NCBI GenBank assembly: GCA_017516825.1
Contig: JAFXBC010000040.1
Coordinates: forward strand, 1-36,479
Direction of reading: 5' to 3'
DNA from: Clostridia bacterium
GTDB lineage: Bacteria > Bacillota > Clostridia > Oscillospirales > CAG-382
Length of the DNA stretch: 36,479 nt
Position numbers and translations under genes: made by a program
Notes under the pieces: generated by a model
Told to the model about the DNA's origin: nothing
The model's input: only the letters and a program-made list of their open reading frames with translations
Databases searched by the model: none
Part shown: in pieces, positions 16,998 to 25,687 of the stretch
How the letters are laid out: the number at the start of each line of letters is the position of its first letter
How positions within the stretch are numbered: position 1 is the stretch's first letter

Positions 16998-18349
16998 AGG
17001 GGATCTCCAGGGAGATCCTCATCTCTCCCAACCCCAAGCAGCAAGCGTTTTTTGAGTCCACGGCCAGATACACCGCCTACGGAGGAGCGCGGGGCGGCGG
17101 AAAAAGCTGGGCCATGCGAATGAAGCTGGTGCTGTTGGCTCTGGGCTACGACGGGATCCAGATCCTGCTGTTGCGCAGAACCTTGGGAGAATTGCGGGAG
17201 AACCATTTGTTTCCCTTGCTTTCCTTGCTGGACGGCGTGGCCAGGTATGCTTCCACCGAGAAGGAATTTCGGTTCCCCAACGGTTCCCGCATACGGCTTG
17301 GGTATTGCGACACGGAAAACGACGTACTGCAGTTCCAGGGCCAGGCCTACGAGGTCATTGGGCTGGAGGAGGCCACCCATTTCACCGAAGGGCAGTTTTC
17401 CGCTCTCACCGAGAGCAACCGCTATTCGGGGCAGATGCAGGTGCCCTTCCGCCCCAGAATGTATTTTACCTGCAATCCCGGCGGTGTGGGGCATGACTGG
17501 GTCAAACGGTTATTTGTGGACAGATGCTACCGCACCGGGGAAAGGGCAGAGGACTATTTGATGATCAAAAGTCTTGTTTTCGACAACACCTTCTTAATGG
17601 AACGGGATCCGGAATACGTCCGTACCCTGATGGCACTGCCGGAAGCACGGCGGAAGGCCATGCTTTACGGCGACTGGAACGCCTTCGAGGGGGCGTTCTT
17701 CCCGGAATTCGATCCGGAGATCCATACCTGTATGGATTTCGAGGTGCCTGTGGATTGGATCCGCTTTCGGGGGCTGGATTACGGGCTGGACATGACCGCC
17801 TGCCTGTGGTTTGCGGTATCCCGGGAGGGCACGGTCTACGTGTACCGCGAGCTTTACGAAAAGGATCTCATCCTTTCGGAGGCGGGGCGGAGGATCTTGT
17901 CCGTAAGTCCCGAGGAGGGGAGCATCCGCTACACCGCCGCCTCCCCGGATCTCTGGAACCGCAGGCAGGACAGCGGGAAAAGCGGATTCGATCTTTTGCA
18001 CACCGCGGGAGTGAGCCGATTGGTGAAGGCCAACAACGCCCGCATCCCGGGCTGGCGGGTCATACGGGAGTATCTCCGCCGACGGGAAGACGGAACGCCG
18101 AAGCTGGTGATCTTCCGCTCCTGCAAAAATCTTATCCGCACCCTGCCCCTGCTGAGGTTTGATACCAACGTCATCGAGGACGCGGCGGATACCCCTCACG
18201 AGATCACCCACGCACCCGAGGCGTTGCGGTACGGGCTCATGTCCCGCATGCCCAAGCCCGTACCCAAAGCCGTTCCCTTCCGTTCGGGGCTTTACACCTT
18301 TGACAAGCCCCCCGCGGAGGAGGGATACGGACAATTCATCGCATACTAA
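16994..18349 (+). CDS. terL: Phage large terminase (packaging ATPase and nuclease)
   Basis: The 451-aa product is best started at the GTG at 16994, which overlaps the upstream stop (GTGA) and has GGAGG 10 bases upstream; a GTG at 16985 lies too close to that site. The ATPase half has the Walker-A-like GGARGGGKS (about 31-39) and acidic Walker-B region IGLEEATHF, then CNPGG of the coupling motif. The nuclease half has the first acidic strand RGLDYGLD and the terminal HAPEALRYGL, where Glu stands at the position often filled by Asp. The motor drives DNA into the prohead and cuts it, usually by a headful mechanism in P22-like phages. The frame is intact and of normal length. Confidence 0.93.
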   Translation: MKGISREILISPNPKQQAFFESTARYTAYGGARGGGKSWAMRMKLVLLALGYDGIQILLLRRTLGELRENHLFPLLSLLDGVARYASTEKEFRFPNGSRIRLGYCDTENDVLQFQGQAYEVIGLEEATHFTEGQFSALTESNRYSGQMQVPFRPRMYFTCNPGGVGHDWVKRLFVDRCYRTGERAEDYLMIKSLVFDNTFLMERDPEYVRTLMALPEARRKAMLYGDWNAFEGAFFPEFDPEIHTCMDFEVPVDWIRFRGLDYGLDMTACLWFAVSREGTVYVYRELYEKDLILSEAGRRILSVSPEEGSIRYTAASPDLWNRRQDSGKSGFDLLHTAGVSRLVKANNARIPGWRVIREYLRRREDGTPKLVIFRSCKNLIRTLPLLRFDTNVIEDAADTPHEITHAPEALRYGLMSRMPKPVPKAVPFRSGLYTFDKPPAEEGYGQFIAY

Positions 18350-18366
18350 CAAGGAGACGATCGACT

Positions 18367-19932
18367 ATGTTTCGAAAACAAAAGCCCTATACGGAAGAGT
18401 GGCAACTCTACGAAAAGGGCAAGGAATACCACTATTCCATTGGACTTTACGATAAAGTCAACACCAACGAGCGGTTTTACCGCGGGGATCAATGGGACGG
18501 TATCCAGGCGGGTGGCTTGCCCACCCCGGTGTTCAATATCTTCCGCCGTATCATCGATTTCTTTACCTCCTCGGTGCTGGCAGGGGCGGTGAAGCTGCGC
18601 TTCTCCTCCGAAATGCCTGCCGCCGACCAAAACGGCAAAACGGCATCCGACACCACGGAAAAGCTGAACCGCATTGCGGATTTCCGCTGGGATAAGCAGA
18701 AGATGGACACTTTGCTGGCAAACGCCCTGCGGGACGCCGCCATTACGGGGGACGCGGTGTGCTACACCTACTGGGATCCCTCGGTGCGTACAGGTCAGCC
18801 CTACACCGGGGATTTCGTCAGCGTGCTGGTGGACAACACCAACGTGTTCTTCGGCAACCCCAACAGCAAGAACGTGGAGAAGCAGCCTTATATCCTGCTG
18901 TCCATGCGCGAGACGGTGGAGGATCTTCGCGCCCAGGCCGGATTCAATGGCAGGGACGAGGAGGAGATCCGCAAGATCCTCCCCGACGACGATACCGCCT
19001 GCGAAAGCGGGGATCTTGCCAAGAAGGAGCTGGAGAACACCCGCTGTATCTCCCTGATCAAGCTTTGGAAGGGGGAGGACGGCAAGGTCCGCTTCCGCAA
19101 ATCCACCAAGAACGCCGTGATCAAGGAGGAGACGGAGCTGGGACTTTCCCGCTATCCTCTGGCGGTGATGAACTGGACCCCCGTGAAGAACTCCTGGCAC
19201 GGTCAGGGGGTGGCAACCGGACTCATCGAAAACCAGATCTTCATCAACAAGGGCTTCGCCATGGTGATGAAGCACATGATGGATACCGCCTTCTCCAAGG
19301 TGGTGTACGACTCCACGGTGATCGACCAGTGGTCCAACCGGGTGGGGGAGGCGGTGGCGGTGAACGGCCCCGTGGAAAGCGTGGCGAAGGTCTTGTCCTC
19401 CGGGCAGATGCAGTCCGGGATGCTGGACGTGATCAACCTTGCCATTTCCGCCACCAAGGAGTTTATGGGCGCCACGGATACCGCCTTGGGAGACGTGCTT
19501 CCCACCAACACCTCCGCCATTCTGGCTTTGCAAAAGAGCTCCTCTGTTCCCCTGGAGGGGGTGAAGCGAGCCCTTTACCAGTTCGTGGAGGATATCGGCC
19601 TGGTGTGGCTGGATTTCCTCTTTGCCTACTACGACGACGCCCGTCTGGTTCCCGTGGGAGCGGAGGGGAAGATCGACTACCTGCCCTTTATGATGTCCTC
19701 CCAGAAGGACAAGCTGTACGGCTGCCGTGTTGACGTGGGCGGCGGCAGTTATTGGTCGGAGGTTTCCACTCTGAATACCCTGGACAACCTTCTCAAGCTG
19801 GGCAAGATCACCATGTCTCAATACCTGGAGCGTCTTCCCGACGACCTGATCCCCAAAAAGCGGGAGCTGTTGGAGGAGATCAGAGCCGCGGAAGCGCAAC
19901 AGACGGAAATCATCCAAGAAGAAAGGATCTGA
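18367..19932 (+). CDS. Phage portal protein, P22-like
   Basis: The 521-aa product starts at ATG after an AAGGAGACG site, 17 bases below the terminase stop. It shows portal features: an N-terminal helical region with FYRGDQWDG and PVFNIFRRIIDFFTSSVL, an acidic beta-rich wing (NTNVFFGNPNSKNVEKQPYI), a long stem/clip region (GLIENQIFINKGFAMVMKHM) and a helical C terminus. The portal is a dodecameric ring at one capsid vertex through which DNA passes. Its position between large terminase and scaffold/coat is typical. Intact; no frameshift. Confidence 0.88.
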   Translation: MFRKQKPYTEEWQLYEKGKEYHYSIGLYDKVNTNERFYRGDQWDGIQAGGLPTPVFNIFRRIIDFFTSSVLAGAVKLRFSSEMPAADQNGKTASDTTEKLNRIADFRWDKQKMDTLLANALRDAAITGDAVCYTYWDPSVRTGQPYTGDFVSVLVDNTNVFFGNPNSKNVEKQPYILLSMRETVEDLRAQAGFNGRDEEEIRKILPDDDTACESGDLAKKELENTRCISLIKLWKGEDGKVRFRKSTKNAVIKEETELGLSRYPLAVMNWTPVKNSWHGQGVATGLIENQIFINKGFAMVMKHMMDTAFSKVVYDSTVIDQWSNRVGEAVAVNGPVESVAKVLSSGQMQSGMLDVINLAISATKEFMGATDTALGDVLPTNTSAILALQKSSSVPLEGVKRALYQFVEDIGLVWLDFLFAYYDDARLVPVGAEGKIDYLPFMMSSQKDKLYGCRVDVGGGSYWSEVSTLNTLDNLLKLGKITMSQYLERLPDDLIPKKRELLEEIRAAEAQQTEIIQEERI

Positions 19933-19934
19933 AT

Positions 19935-20477
19935 ATGAAAACCGTAAACAACGAACAAGTGCTGGACGTGGTCTACGATCTGGCCTCCGCCATGGGCTTG
20001 CGTATCGGGGAGTTCCTGGAGCGCTTGCAGGCGGATTACGGCGACCCCGCCATCGATACCGCAGGCTTGCCCGAGGAGGTGGTGGCAGAGCTGGAAAATG
20101 CCAAAGCGCTCCGCAAGGACAGCAGGGAGGCCAAGCGTAAGCAGGAGCTGGCGGATCGACAGAGCAAGGAGATCGCCGATTTCCGCGCTCAGTTCCCCAC
20201 CGTCGCCGCCGCGGACATCCCCGAGACGGTCTGGGCAGAGGTGGCCTCCGGCATGGATCTTCTCCACGCCTACGCCTACTATCTGATGACCAAGGGCAAG
20301 GACGGCAGTCACGCCATGGACGTGAACAAGGGGAACCTGGAAAGAAGCGCCCCCGCTCTGGGAGAGGGAAGCACCGAGCCCTCCTTCACCCGTGAAGAGG
20401 TGGAAAGAATGTCCCAGAAGGACGTGAAGAAAAACTACAAGAACATCCTGCGCTCTATGGGCAAATGGAAGCTTTGA
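19935..20477 (+). CDS. Putative phage scaffold protein
   Basis: The 180-aa product starts at the ATG 2 bases after the portal stop, with AAAGGA upstream. It is highly charged and helical (about 50-100: AELENAKALRKDSREAKRKQEL). The C terminus FTREEVERMSQKDVKKNYKNILRSMGKW is a short basic amphipathic helix like the coat-binding ends of scaffolding proteins. Scaffolds shape the procapsid and then exit. Place between portal and coat, size and composition support the call; no motif proves it. Confidence 0.65.
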   Translation: MKTVNNEQVLDVVYDLASAMGLRIGEFLERLQADYGDPAIDTAGLPEEVVAELENAKALRKDSREAKRKQELADRQSKEIADFRAQFPTVAAADIPETVWAEVASGMDLLHAYAYYLMTKGKDGSHAMDVNKGNLERSAPALGEGSTEPSFTREEVERMSQKDVKKNYKNILRSMGKWKL

Positions 20478-20505
20478 TCACTACTTAAAAAGGAGAACCG
20501 AAACA

Positions 20506-21327
20506 ATGGCAAATTACAACAGCATTGAAAAGATCATCAGCGCGGAGATCATCCGCACCAACGAGGACAACCTGCTGGCGAACACCATCTGCAACACCGC
20601 CTTCGTAGGGGACATCAAGAACAAGGGGGATTCCGTCACCTTCATCGGTCTCAACGATCCCGCCGTGTACGACTACGACGGCAGCCTCACCTACGAGGAC
20701 ATCGACGACCATGCCACCACCCTGTACGTGGATCAGGACAAGGCCTTTTCCTTCAAGGTGAAGGACATCGAGGAGCTTCGTTCCTCCATCGGCCTTGCGG
20801 ACAGCCAGACCAAGAGAGCCAGCTACCTGCTTCGCAACCAGGTGGACACCTACGTCTTCGGCCTTTACGGCGACGCGGGCGTTTCCATGACGGAAACCGA
20901 GGTCACCCCCGAAAACGTTCTTGCGGTGGTCACCGCCATGAAGCAGAAGCTGGAGGAGGCAAACGTTCCCGACGGCAGAACCAGGATCGTGGTGCCTCCC
21001 TTCATCAAGTCCAAGCTTTTGCTGGCAGGCATCAAGTTCCAGATCAACAACGGCGTCAACGGCACCGGTGCGGTAGGCTTTACCGACGAGCTGGGCTGTG
21101 ACGTGTTCGTTTCCAACCAGCTTGCCACCAAGGACGGCAAGACCATGATGCTGGCAGGCTCCTACTCTGCCATCGCCTACGCGGAGCAGGTGCTGGAGAC
21201 CCAGGTCATCGACCGCATGGAGGGCTCCTTCGACAAGGCCGTCAGAGGCCGTCTGGTCTTCGGCGCCAAGGTCATCAAGCCCGAGGAGCTGGTCTGCTGT
21301 CCCGTTACCGACGGTGCAAACGTTTGA
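20506..21327 (+). CDS. Phage major capsid protein, HK97-fold P22-coat-like
   Basis: The 273-aa product starts at ATG after AAAGGAGAACCGA, a leader also found before the next gene. The sequence has the coat pattern: N-terminal arm (NSIEKIISAEIIRTNEDNLL), GDIKNKGDSVTF strand, VDQDKAFSFKVKDIEEL, a mid-region with VTAMKQKLEEANVP, RIVVPPFIKSKLL and a C-terminal YAEQVLETQVIDRM segment. Hundreds of copies would form the shell. Codon bias is stronger than in the neighbours, as expected for an abundant protein. Frame intact. P22-type is preferred over strict HK97-type because no protease gene is present. Confidence 0.88.
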   Translation: MANYNSIEKIISAEIIRTNEDNLLANTICNTAFVGDIKNKGDSVTFIGLNDPAVYDYDGSLTYEDIDDHATTLYVDQDKAFSFKVKDIEELRSSIGLADSQTKRASYLLRNQVDTYVFGLYGDAGVSMTETEVTPENVLAVVTAMKQKLEEANVPDGRTRIVVPPFIKSKLLLAGIKFQINNGVNGTGAVGFTDELGCDVFVSNQLATKDGKTMMLAGSYSAIAYAEQVLETQVIDRMEGSFDKAVRGRLVFGAKVIKPEELVCCPVTDGANV

Positions 21328-21353
21328 GGAATTTTTGAAAGGAGAACCGACGC

Positions 21354-21704
21354 ATGACTTTGAACGCAACCTACATCCATAAGAATTTCGCCCCTGCTCA
21401 GGTGGCATTTACCCCCGTCACCCAGGCGGAGGTCACCCTGGATCTCACCGACTGCAAGGAGGAGCCCGTGATCCTGGTGAACGCCACCGCATGCAACTCC
21501 GACGTCACCGTGACCATGGCGGCAGGGGATTACGCCTCCGCCAAGGCCATTCCCGCCATCACCATTCCCGCAGGCGGGATCTCCATGATCCCCGTTTCCA
21601 CCGGGGAGGTGATGCAGGCGGACGGCTGCTTGCATCTCACCTTTGCCTCCTTCGACGGTGCCACCGCCGCCGTGCTGAAGAAGCGCTACGTGATCAATCA
21701 TTGA
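21354..21704 (+). CDS. Putative capsid decoration or head-fibre protein
   Basis: The 116-aa product begins at ATG with the same AAAGGAGAACCGA leader as the coat gene. It is predicted all-beta (QAEVTLDLTDCKEEPVILV, DVTVTMAAGDY, ISMIPVSTGEV), with no signal peptide. A small beta protein straight after the coat gene is typically a decoration or capsid-stabilising protein. Not recognised by family. Confidence 0.55.
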   Translation: MTLNATYIHKNFAPAQVAFTPVTQAEVTLDLTDCKEEPVILVNATACNSDVTVTMAAGDYASAKAIPAITIPAGGISMIPVSTGEVMQADGCLHLTFASFDGATAAVLKKRYVINH

Positions 21705-21715
21705 TGAAACGGGAG

Positions 21716-21741
21716 GGGCGGGCTTGGCGGTCCGCCCTTTT
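21716..21741 (+). terminator. Weak hairpin after the coat/decoration genes
   Basis: GGGCGG (21716-21721) pairs with CCGCCC (21732-21737), followed by only four T. It may act as a partial terminator or mRNA 3' stabiliser that keeps coat expression above that of the downstream genes. Confidence 0.45.
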
Positions 21742-21764
21742 CCTTTGGAAAGGAGGAAGAAAGG

Positions 21765-22160
21765 TTGAAAGCAAAGGAAATTTTTGAACAAGCCATGGAT
21801 CTTTGCGCCCTGCGGGGGAGCGACGGTGACGGGGAGCCCCGTTTGCCTGCCGACGTGGACGATCTGGGTGTCCGCGCTGTGGGGATCTTGAACGTTCTCA
21901 TGGGCGAATACCATTCCCTGGAGGAGCGCCTTGTAGGGAAGGAACGCCCCTACGCCCGGATCTACGGACTGGAGGAGACGGTGGATCTCTGCGAGGGCAT
22001 CTGCCGTTGCGTATTGCCCTACCGTCTGGCGTCGTTGCTGATCGCCGAGGAGGACAGAGAGCTTTCCGATCTGCTCCGCCACCACGCCGCAGAGGCCGCC
22101 AAGGGCTTGCTGGCAGACGGCGCTTCCAGGATCCATACCATTCTGGAGGTGTACCGATGA
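21765..22160 (+). CDS. Putative head-completion/connector protein
   Basis: The 131-aa product uses TTG (21765), with AAAGGAGG 8 bases upstream. It is largely helical (AKEIFEQAMDLCALRG, VDDLGVRAVGILNVLMGEY, DLLRHHAAEAAKGLLAD). Small helical proteins in this position, after coat and before the hub, are usually gp4/gp6-like adaptors that seal the portal. The stop overlaps the next start (ATGA). Family assignment is inferred from place and fold. Confidence 0.6.
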   Translation: MKAKEIFEQAMDLCALRGSDGDGEPRLPADVDDLGVRAVGILNVLMGEYHSLEERLVGKERPYARIYGLEETVDLCEGICRCVLPYRLASLLIAEEDRELSDLLRHHAAEAAKGLLADGASRIHTILEVYR

Positions 22161-23863
22161 AGGAACGGATCACGCTGACGGAATTCGGCGGGCTGGACGA
22201 GAGGCAGACCTTCTCGGGAGATCTTTCCCGCTCTCCGGAGATGCTGAACTTCCGCATCACACCCGCCCGTACCCTGAAAAAGCGGGACGGCATTGCGGTG
22301 GCTTTTTCCGCTCCCGACACCGTCACGGGCCTTTGGTGCGGCTATCTGGGAGGCAAGCAATACCTGTTGTATACCGCAGGAGGCGTGCTGTACGCCGTGG
22401 ACGGGGACACCGAGATCCCCGTGGCGGTGGGAAGCGTTTCTGCGGGGAAGCACACCATGTTTGAATTCGCAGGGAGGGTGTACGTCAAAAACCAAGGGGG
22501 CTACTACCGCTTCGACGGCAATACCTTAGAGGAGGTGGAGGGCTATATCCCCCTGGTGGCCATCGGCTGTTCCCCCGACGGGGCAGGGAGCAATTTTGAG
22601 GACGTGAATATGCTCACCTCCAAAAGAAGGGTGCGCTTTTCCTGCGACGGAGAGGCAAAGACCTTCACCCTGCCGGAGAAAAATCTGGCGGGGCTGGTCT
22701 CCGTCATCGCAAACGGCACGGAGAAGCTTTTGCCCTACGCCGTGGATCTTGAAGCGGGAACGGTGACGCTGGATGCGCCGCCTCCGGAGGGATTGAACAA
22801 TCTGGAGATCACCTACGACACGGGAGCCCACCGCAGAGAGGTGATCCTGAAGGCCCACGGGGTGATGCTTTTCGGCGGGGATACCGACGGCCACGTGTTT
22901 CTGTGGGGGAACGAGGACTACCCCGCTTACCGCTTCCATTCGGAGCTGGCGGACGGACAGCCCTCGGCGGAATACTTCCCGGAGAACAATTATACCGTCA
23001 TCGGCAGTGCGCCCATCACCGACATCATCTCCCAATACGACCGCCAGCTGATCTTTACCAAGGACCGTGCCTACTATTCCTACTGCCAATTGCAGACCGG
23101 GGTGGACGGCCATTTGCAGGCCTCCTTCCCCGTGTTCAACCTCAACGGAGAGAAGGGGAGCCTGCTGTTCGGGTGCGGGTGCATTATGAACAACGAGCCC
23201 GTGACCCTGTGTGCAGACGGGCTGAACCGCTGGCAATCCACCGCGGTGGAAAACGAAAAGAACGCCGTCTGCTTCTCCGCCCCCGTGGGGAAGACCCTGG
23301 GACGGCTGCTTGCCACGGGAGACTTGGATCATCTGCGCTTGTACAATCACCGCGCCGCAGGGGAATTGTACCTGGCCTTCGAGGGGATCGCGTTGATCTA
23401 CAACTACACCCTGGGGGTATGGTACGCCTACGACAACCTGCGGGCGGACCGCTTCGGGGAGTTTGGGGGCAAGCTGTATTTTACCCACGGCAACAGGATC
23501 CTGTACCTGGATCCCGACGCCGCCTACGATGCCGACGGCCTGATCAGGGCTTACTGGGAATCTCCCTGTACCCCCTTACAGAGGGACGGCAGACGGAAAC
23601 GGCTGACGGAGGTGGAGCTGACCTTAAACGTGGCGGGAACCCCCGTGATGGACTTTGCCTACGGGGCAGACCTGGAGTACGGGGTGGTGCTGGCACCGAA
23701 GCACGAGGGGGAAGGCCTTCTGAACCTCTCCTTCCGCACCGGGGCATGCCGAAGTGCCTATACCAAGATCGGCCTGCAGGAACAGGACTACGCAGAAAAC
23801 GAGATCGTTTCCATGACTTTGGTCTATGGAAGGAAAGGAAGATATGAAAGAAAAGGAGTATAA
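22157..23863 (+). CDS. Putative tail hub / DNA-stabilisation protein (P22 gp10-like)
   Basis: The 568-aa product starts at the ATG overlapping the upstream stop. It begins FGGLDERQTFSGDLSRSPEMLNFRITPARTLKKRDG, a pattern common in phage virion proteins that bind the connector. Repeated beta units follow (GLWCGYLGGKQYLLYTAGG, GVMLFGGDTDGHVFLWG, LIFTKDRAYYSYCQLQ) that suggest a propeller. P22 gp10 has this role: a hub plugging the portal channel. No lysozyme, tape-measure or fibre motif is seen, which fits a short-tailed particle. Frame intact. Confidence 0.65.
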   Translation: MKERITLTEFGGLDERQTFSGDLSRSPEMLNFRITPARTLKKRDGIAVAFSAPDTVTGLWCGYLGGKQYLLYTAGGVLYAVDGDTEIPVAVGSVSAGKHTMFEFAGRVYVKNQGGYYRFDGNTLEEVEGYIPLVAIGCSPDGAGSNFEDVNMLTSKRRVRFSCDGEAKTFTLPEKNLAGLVSVIANGTEKLLPYAVDLEAGTVTLDAPPPEGLNNLEITYDTGAHRREVILKAHGVMLFGGDTDGHVFLWGNEDYPAYRFHSELADGQPSAEYFPENNYTVIGSAPITDIISQYDRQLIFTKDRAYYSYCQLQTGVDGHLQASFPVFNLNGEKGSLLFGCGCIMNNEPVTLCADGLNRWQSTAVENEKNAVCFSAPVGKTLGRLLATGDLDHLRLYNHRAAGELYLAFEGIALIYNYTLGVWYAYDNLRADRFGEFGGKLYFTHGNRILYLDPDAAYDADGLIRAYWESPCTPLQRDGRRKRLTEVELTLNVAGTPVMDFAYGADLEYGVVLAPKHEGEGLLNLSFRTGACRSAYTKIGLQEQDYAENEIVSMTLVYGRKGRYERKGV

Positions 23864-24977
23864 GACCTGGCTGGAGGAAGCCAAAGCGGCTCTGGATGCC
23901 TATTCCGCAGAACAAACGGAGATCGCCAAGCTTTATGAGCAGGCAAAAGCAGAGGCCGAAACGGCCCACAAGGCCCAAAAAGAACAGCTTGCCAAGGATA
24001 CCAAGACAAGCAAAAACCAAGCGGTGGTGGACACCATGAAGACCGAGCGGGATCTGGACCGCACCCTTGCCTCCCGGGGGCTGGCCTTTTCCGGGGAGAA
24101 TGCCCAGACCTCTCTGGATCTCGCCCTGGATCTGAGAGGCAGGCTGGCGGAGCTGGAGGACGAGGCCGCGGAAAAGCAAGCGGAGCTGGATGCCCGCCAT
24201 CGGGATACCCAAAATCAGCTTTCCATGGCCTACGCCAAGGAAAGATCCCAAGGGGCGGAAAAGCTGGCAGACCTGCAGATGGCCATGGCAAACGCCGCAA
24301 AGCAGGCGGAGGAGCAGACCTCCCAAGACGGAGACAAAACGGAAAACGGCGGGGAAGACAGCTACGGCGTGCCCTATCCCGACCTTACGGGGATGAGCTT
24401 TTCAGGGAGGGTGAAGGCCATGGCGGAATACGCAGAGAAGGTACGAAAGGCCAAGGAAGCCGCAGATAAGCTTACCCCGGAGATCTCCCCCAAGGAGCTG
24501 GCAAAGCAGCTTGTCTCCGCCGCAGGGGAAAACGGCGTCATCGGCAGTATTGCCCAGCAGGAGGCGTTGGAGGGGATGCTTGCCCGTCTGACGGAGGCCC
24601 ACGATCTTTCCGAGGGCTATTTGGAGGAGCTGATGCTGAACCTGCGCTCTCTGGGCTACCGCTCCGACTATCGCCAGGACGTGGCCTACGGCATGGAGGA
24701 TCTGCAGAACCGCTCCGCCAAGGCTTACGCCGACTACTACGATCGCTACTACCGCGTGTACCGTTCCGCAGGGTATGACGCCGAGGAAAGCGACAAGCTG
24801 GCAGGGGAGCAGGCCTTGTTCTTGCAGTTCGTTTACCTCTACCGCAACAGCAAGAGCAAAGAGATGTTCGAGACCGCCATGAGCGGGCTGGGCTACCGCA
24901 ACGAGCTGGGAGACTTCTACGCGCGGATCGGCGAAGAGCCGAACAAATACGCTCTGGGCTCGGAAGTACAGCCTTAA
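23844..24977 (+). CDS. Coiled-coil virion protein, possible DNA-ejection protein
   Basis: The 377-aa product starts at the ATG at 23844, with AAGGAAAGGAAG upstream; an ATG at 23826 in the same frame has a worse site. Its start overlaps the hub gene by 20 bases. Residues 1-165 form a long charged coiled coil (EEAKAALDAYSAEQTEIAKLYEQ, LEDEAAEKQAELDARHRDTQ) containing the stretch RTLASRGLAFSGENAQTSL. A linker and a second helical domain follow. In P22-like phages this position is held by ejection proteins that are injected with DNA. No enzyme motif. The role is inferred from place and composition. Confidence 0.55.
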   Translation: MKEKEYKTWLEEAKAALDAYSAEQTEIAKLYEQAKAEAETAHKAQKEQLAKDTKTSKNQAVVDTMKTERDLDRTLASRGLAFSGENAQTSLDLALDLRGRLAELEDEAAEKQAELDARHRDTQNQLSMAYAKERSQGAEKLADLQMAMANAAKQAEEQTSQDGDKTENGGEDSYGVPYPDLTGMSFSGRVKAMAEYAEKVRKAKEAADKLTPEISPKELAKQLVSAAGENGVIGSIAQQEALEGMLARLTEAHDLSEGYLEELMLNLRSLGYRSDYRQDVAYGMEDLQNRSAKAYADYYDRYYRVYRSAGYDAEESDKLAGEQALFLQFVYLYRNSKSKEMFETAMSGLGYRNELGDFYARIGEEPNKYALGSEVQP

Positions 24978-24994
24978 GAAGGAGGGAAGCGTAA

Positions 24995-25291
24995 ATGGAG
25001 CTGACGAATTATCTGTGCCCGGAATTGTTGGTTCTGGTGCCGGTTTTGTACGTGCTGGGGGTGATCCTGAAAAAGAGCCCCTTGCAGGACTGGCTGATCC
25101 CCTTCGTCCTTTGCTGTGCGGGATGCGTGCTGTCCTTTGCCTACCTGGCGGCAAAGGGGGTGGACTCTCCCGCCGATTGGCTGACGGTGGTGTACACCGC
25201 CATCACCCAGGGGATCCTGTCCGCCGCCTGCAGCGTATACGTGAAAAATCTGATCAAGCAGGCAAAGGAGGGGAGTGAAGGTGAAACGTAG
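24995..25291 (+). CDS. Phage holin
   Basis: The 98-aa product starts at ATG with AAGGAGGGA upstream. It has about three hydrophobic helices (LLVLVPVLYVLGVIL, WLIPFVLCCAGCVLSFAYLAA, ITQGILSAACSVYV) and a charged C-terminal tail (IKQAKEGSEGE), the layout of Firmicute phage holins that begin MELTNYLCPEL. Holins form holes in the membrane to release a lysin. No endolysin follows, which is unusual. Its end overlaps a small coupled frame. Confidence 0.8.
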   Translation: MELTNYLCPELLVLVPVLYVLGVILKKSPLQDWLIPFVLCCAGCVLSFAYLAAKGVDSPADWLTVVYTAITQGILSAACSVYVKNLIKQAKEGSEGET

Positions 25292-25367
25292 ATGGCGTGA
25301 CCTGCCCGCAAGGCTTTACCGCGCTTTGTACGAGGCGTTGTTTTTCTGCCTTTACGGCGTGGAATGA
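25281..25367 (+). CDS. 28-aa coupled micro-protein between holin and membrane protein
   Basis: GTG start (an in-frame GTG lies at 25275) with GGAGG 9 bases upstream inside the holin end. It overlaps the holin stop and ends in ATGA, where the next start sits. The product is basic then hydrophobic (KRRWRDLPARLYRALYEAL, FFCLYGVE), like an amphipathic helix. The perfect overlap chain supports translation. Function unknown; possibly a lysis-accessory peptide. Confidence 0.5.
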   Translation: MKRRWRDLPARLYRALYEALFFCLYGVE

Positions 25368-25681
25368 GGGGGGAGCTCTACGAGCTGTTGGCGGTGTTCT
25401 TCTCCTCTGCGGGGGTTTTGGGAACAGCCGTCTCCGCCGTGCTGGTCTGGATGCTCCGCCGTGCCAAAAAGGACGCGGAGGAAAAGCGGAGAGAGCGGAT
25501 CGCTCTGGAGCTTTACCGCTTGGAGGGGGAGGAACTTCTCTCCGCCCTGGTGCTGGCCTTGGTACGGGCGGGGAATACCGCAGATCCTGATCTGGAAACG
25601 GCGGCCAAGGCCTACGAACAGCATTGGGAAAAGCGGAAGCATTTCTGCAATGAATTCATCACCAATCATACCGCCTGGTGA
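25364..25681 (+). CDS. Small membrane protein at the end of the phage-derived operon
   Basis: The 105-aa product starts at the ATG overlapping the 28-codon frame. It has one N-terminal membrane helix (LAVFFSSAGVLGTAVSAVLVWML) followed by a basic, helical cytoplasmic-type domain (RRAKKDAEEKRRERIALELYRL). The layout recalls BhlA/UviB-like holin-associated or spanin-like proteins, but no family is certain. Last gene before the terminator at 25688. Confidence 0.65.
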   Translation: MRGELYELLAVFFSSAGVLGTAVSAVLVWMLRRAKKDAEEKRRERIALELYRLEGEELLSALVLALVRAGNTADPDLETAAKAYEQHWEKRKHFCNEFITNHTAW

Positions 25682-25687
25682 AACGGA

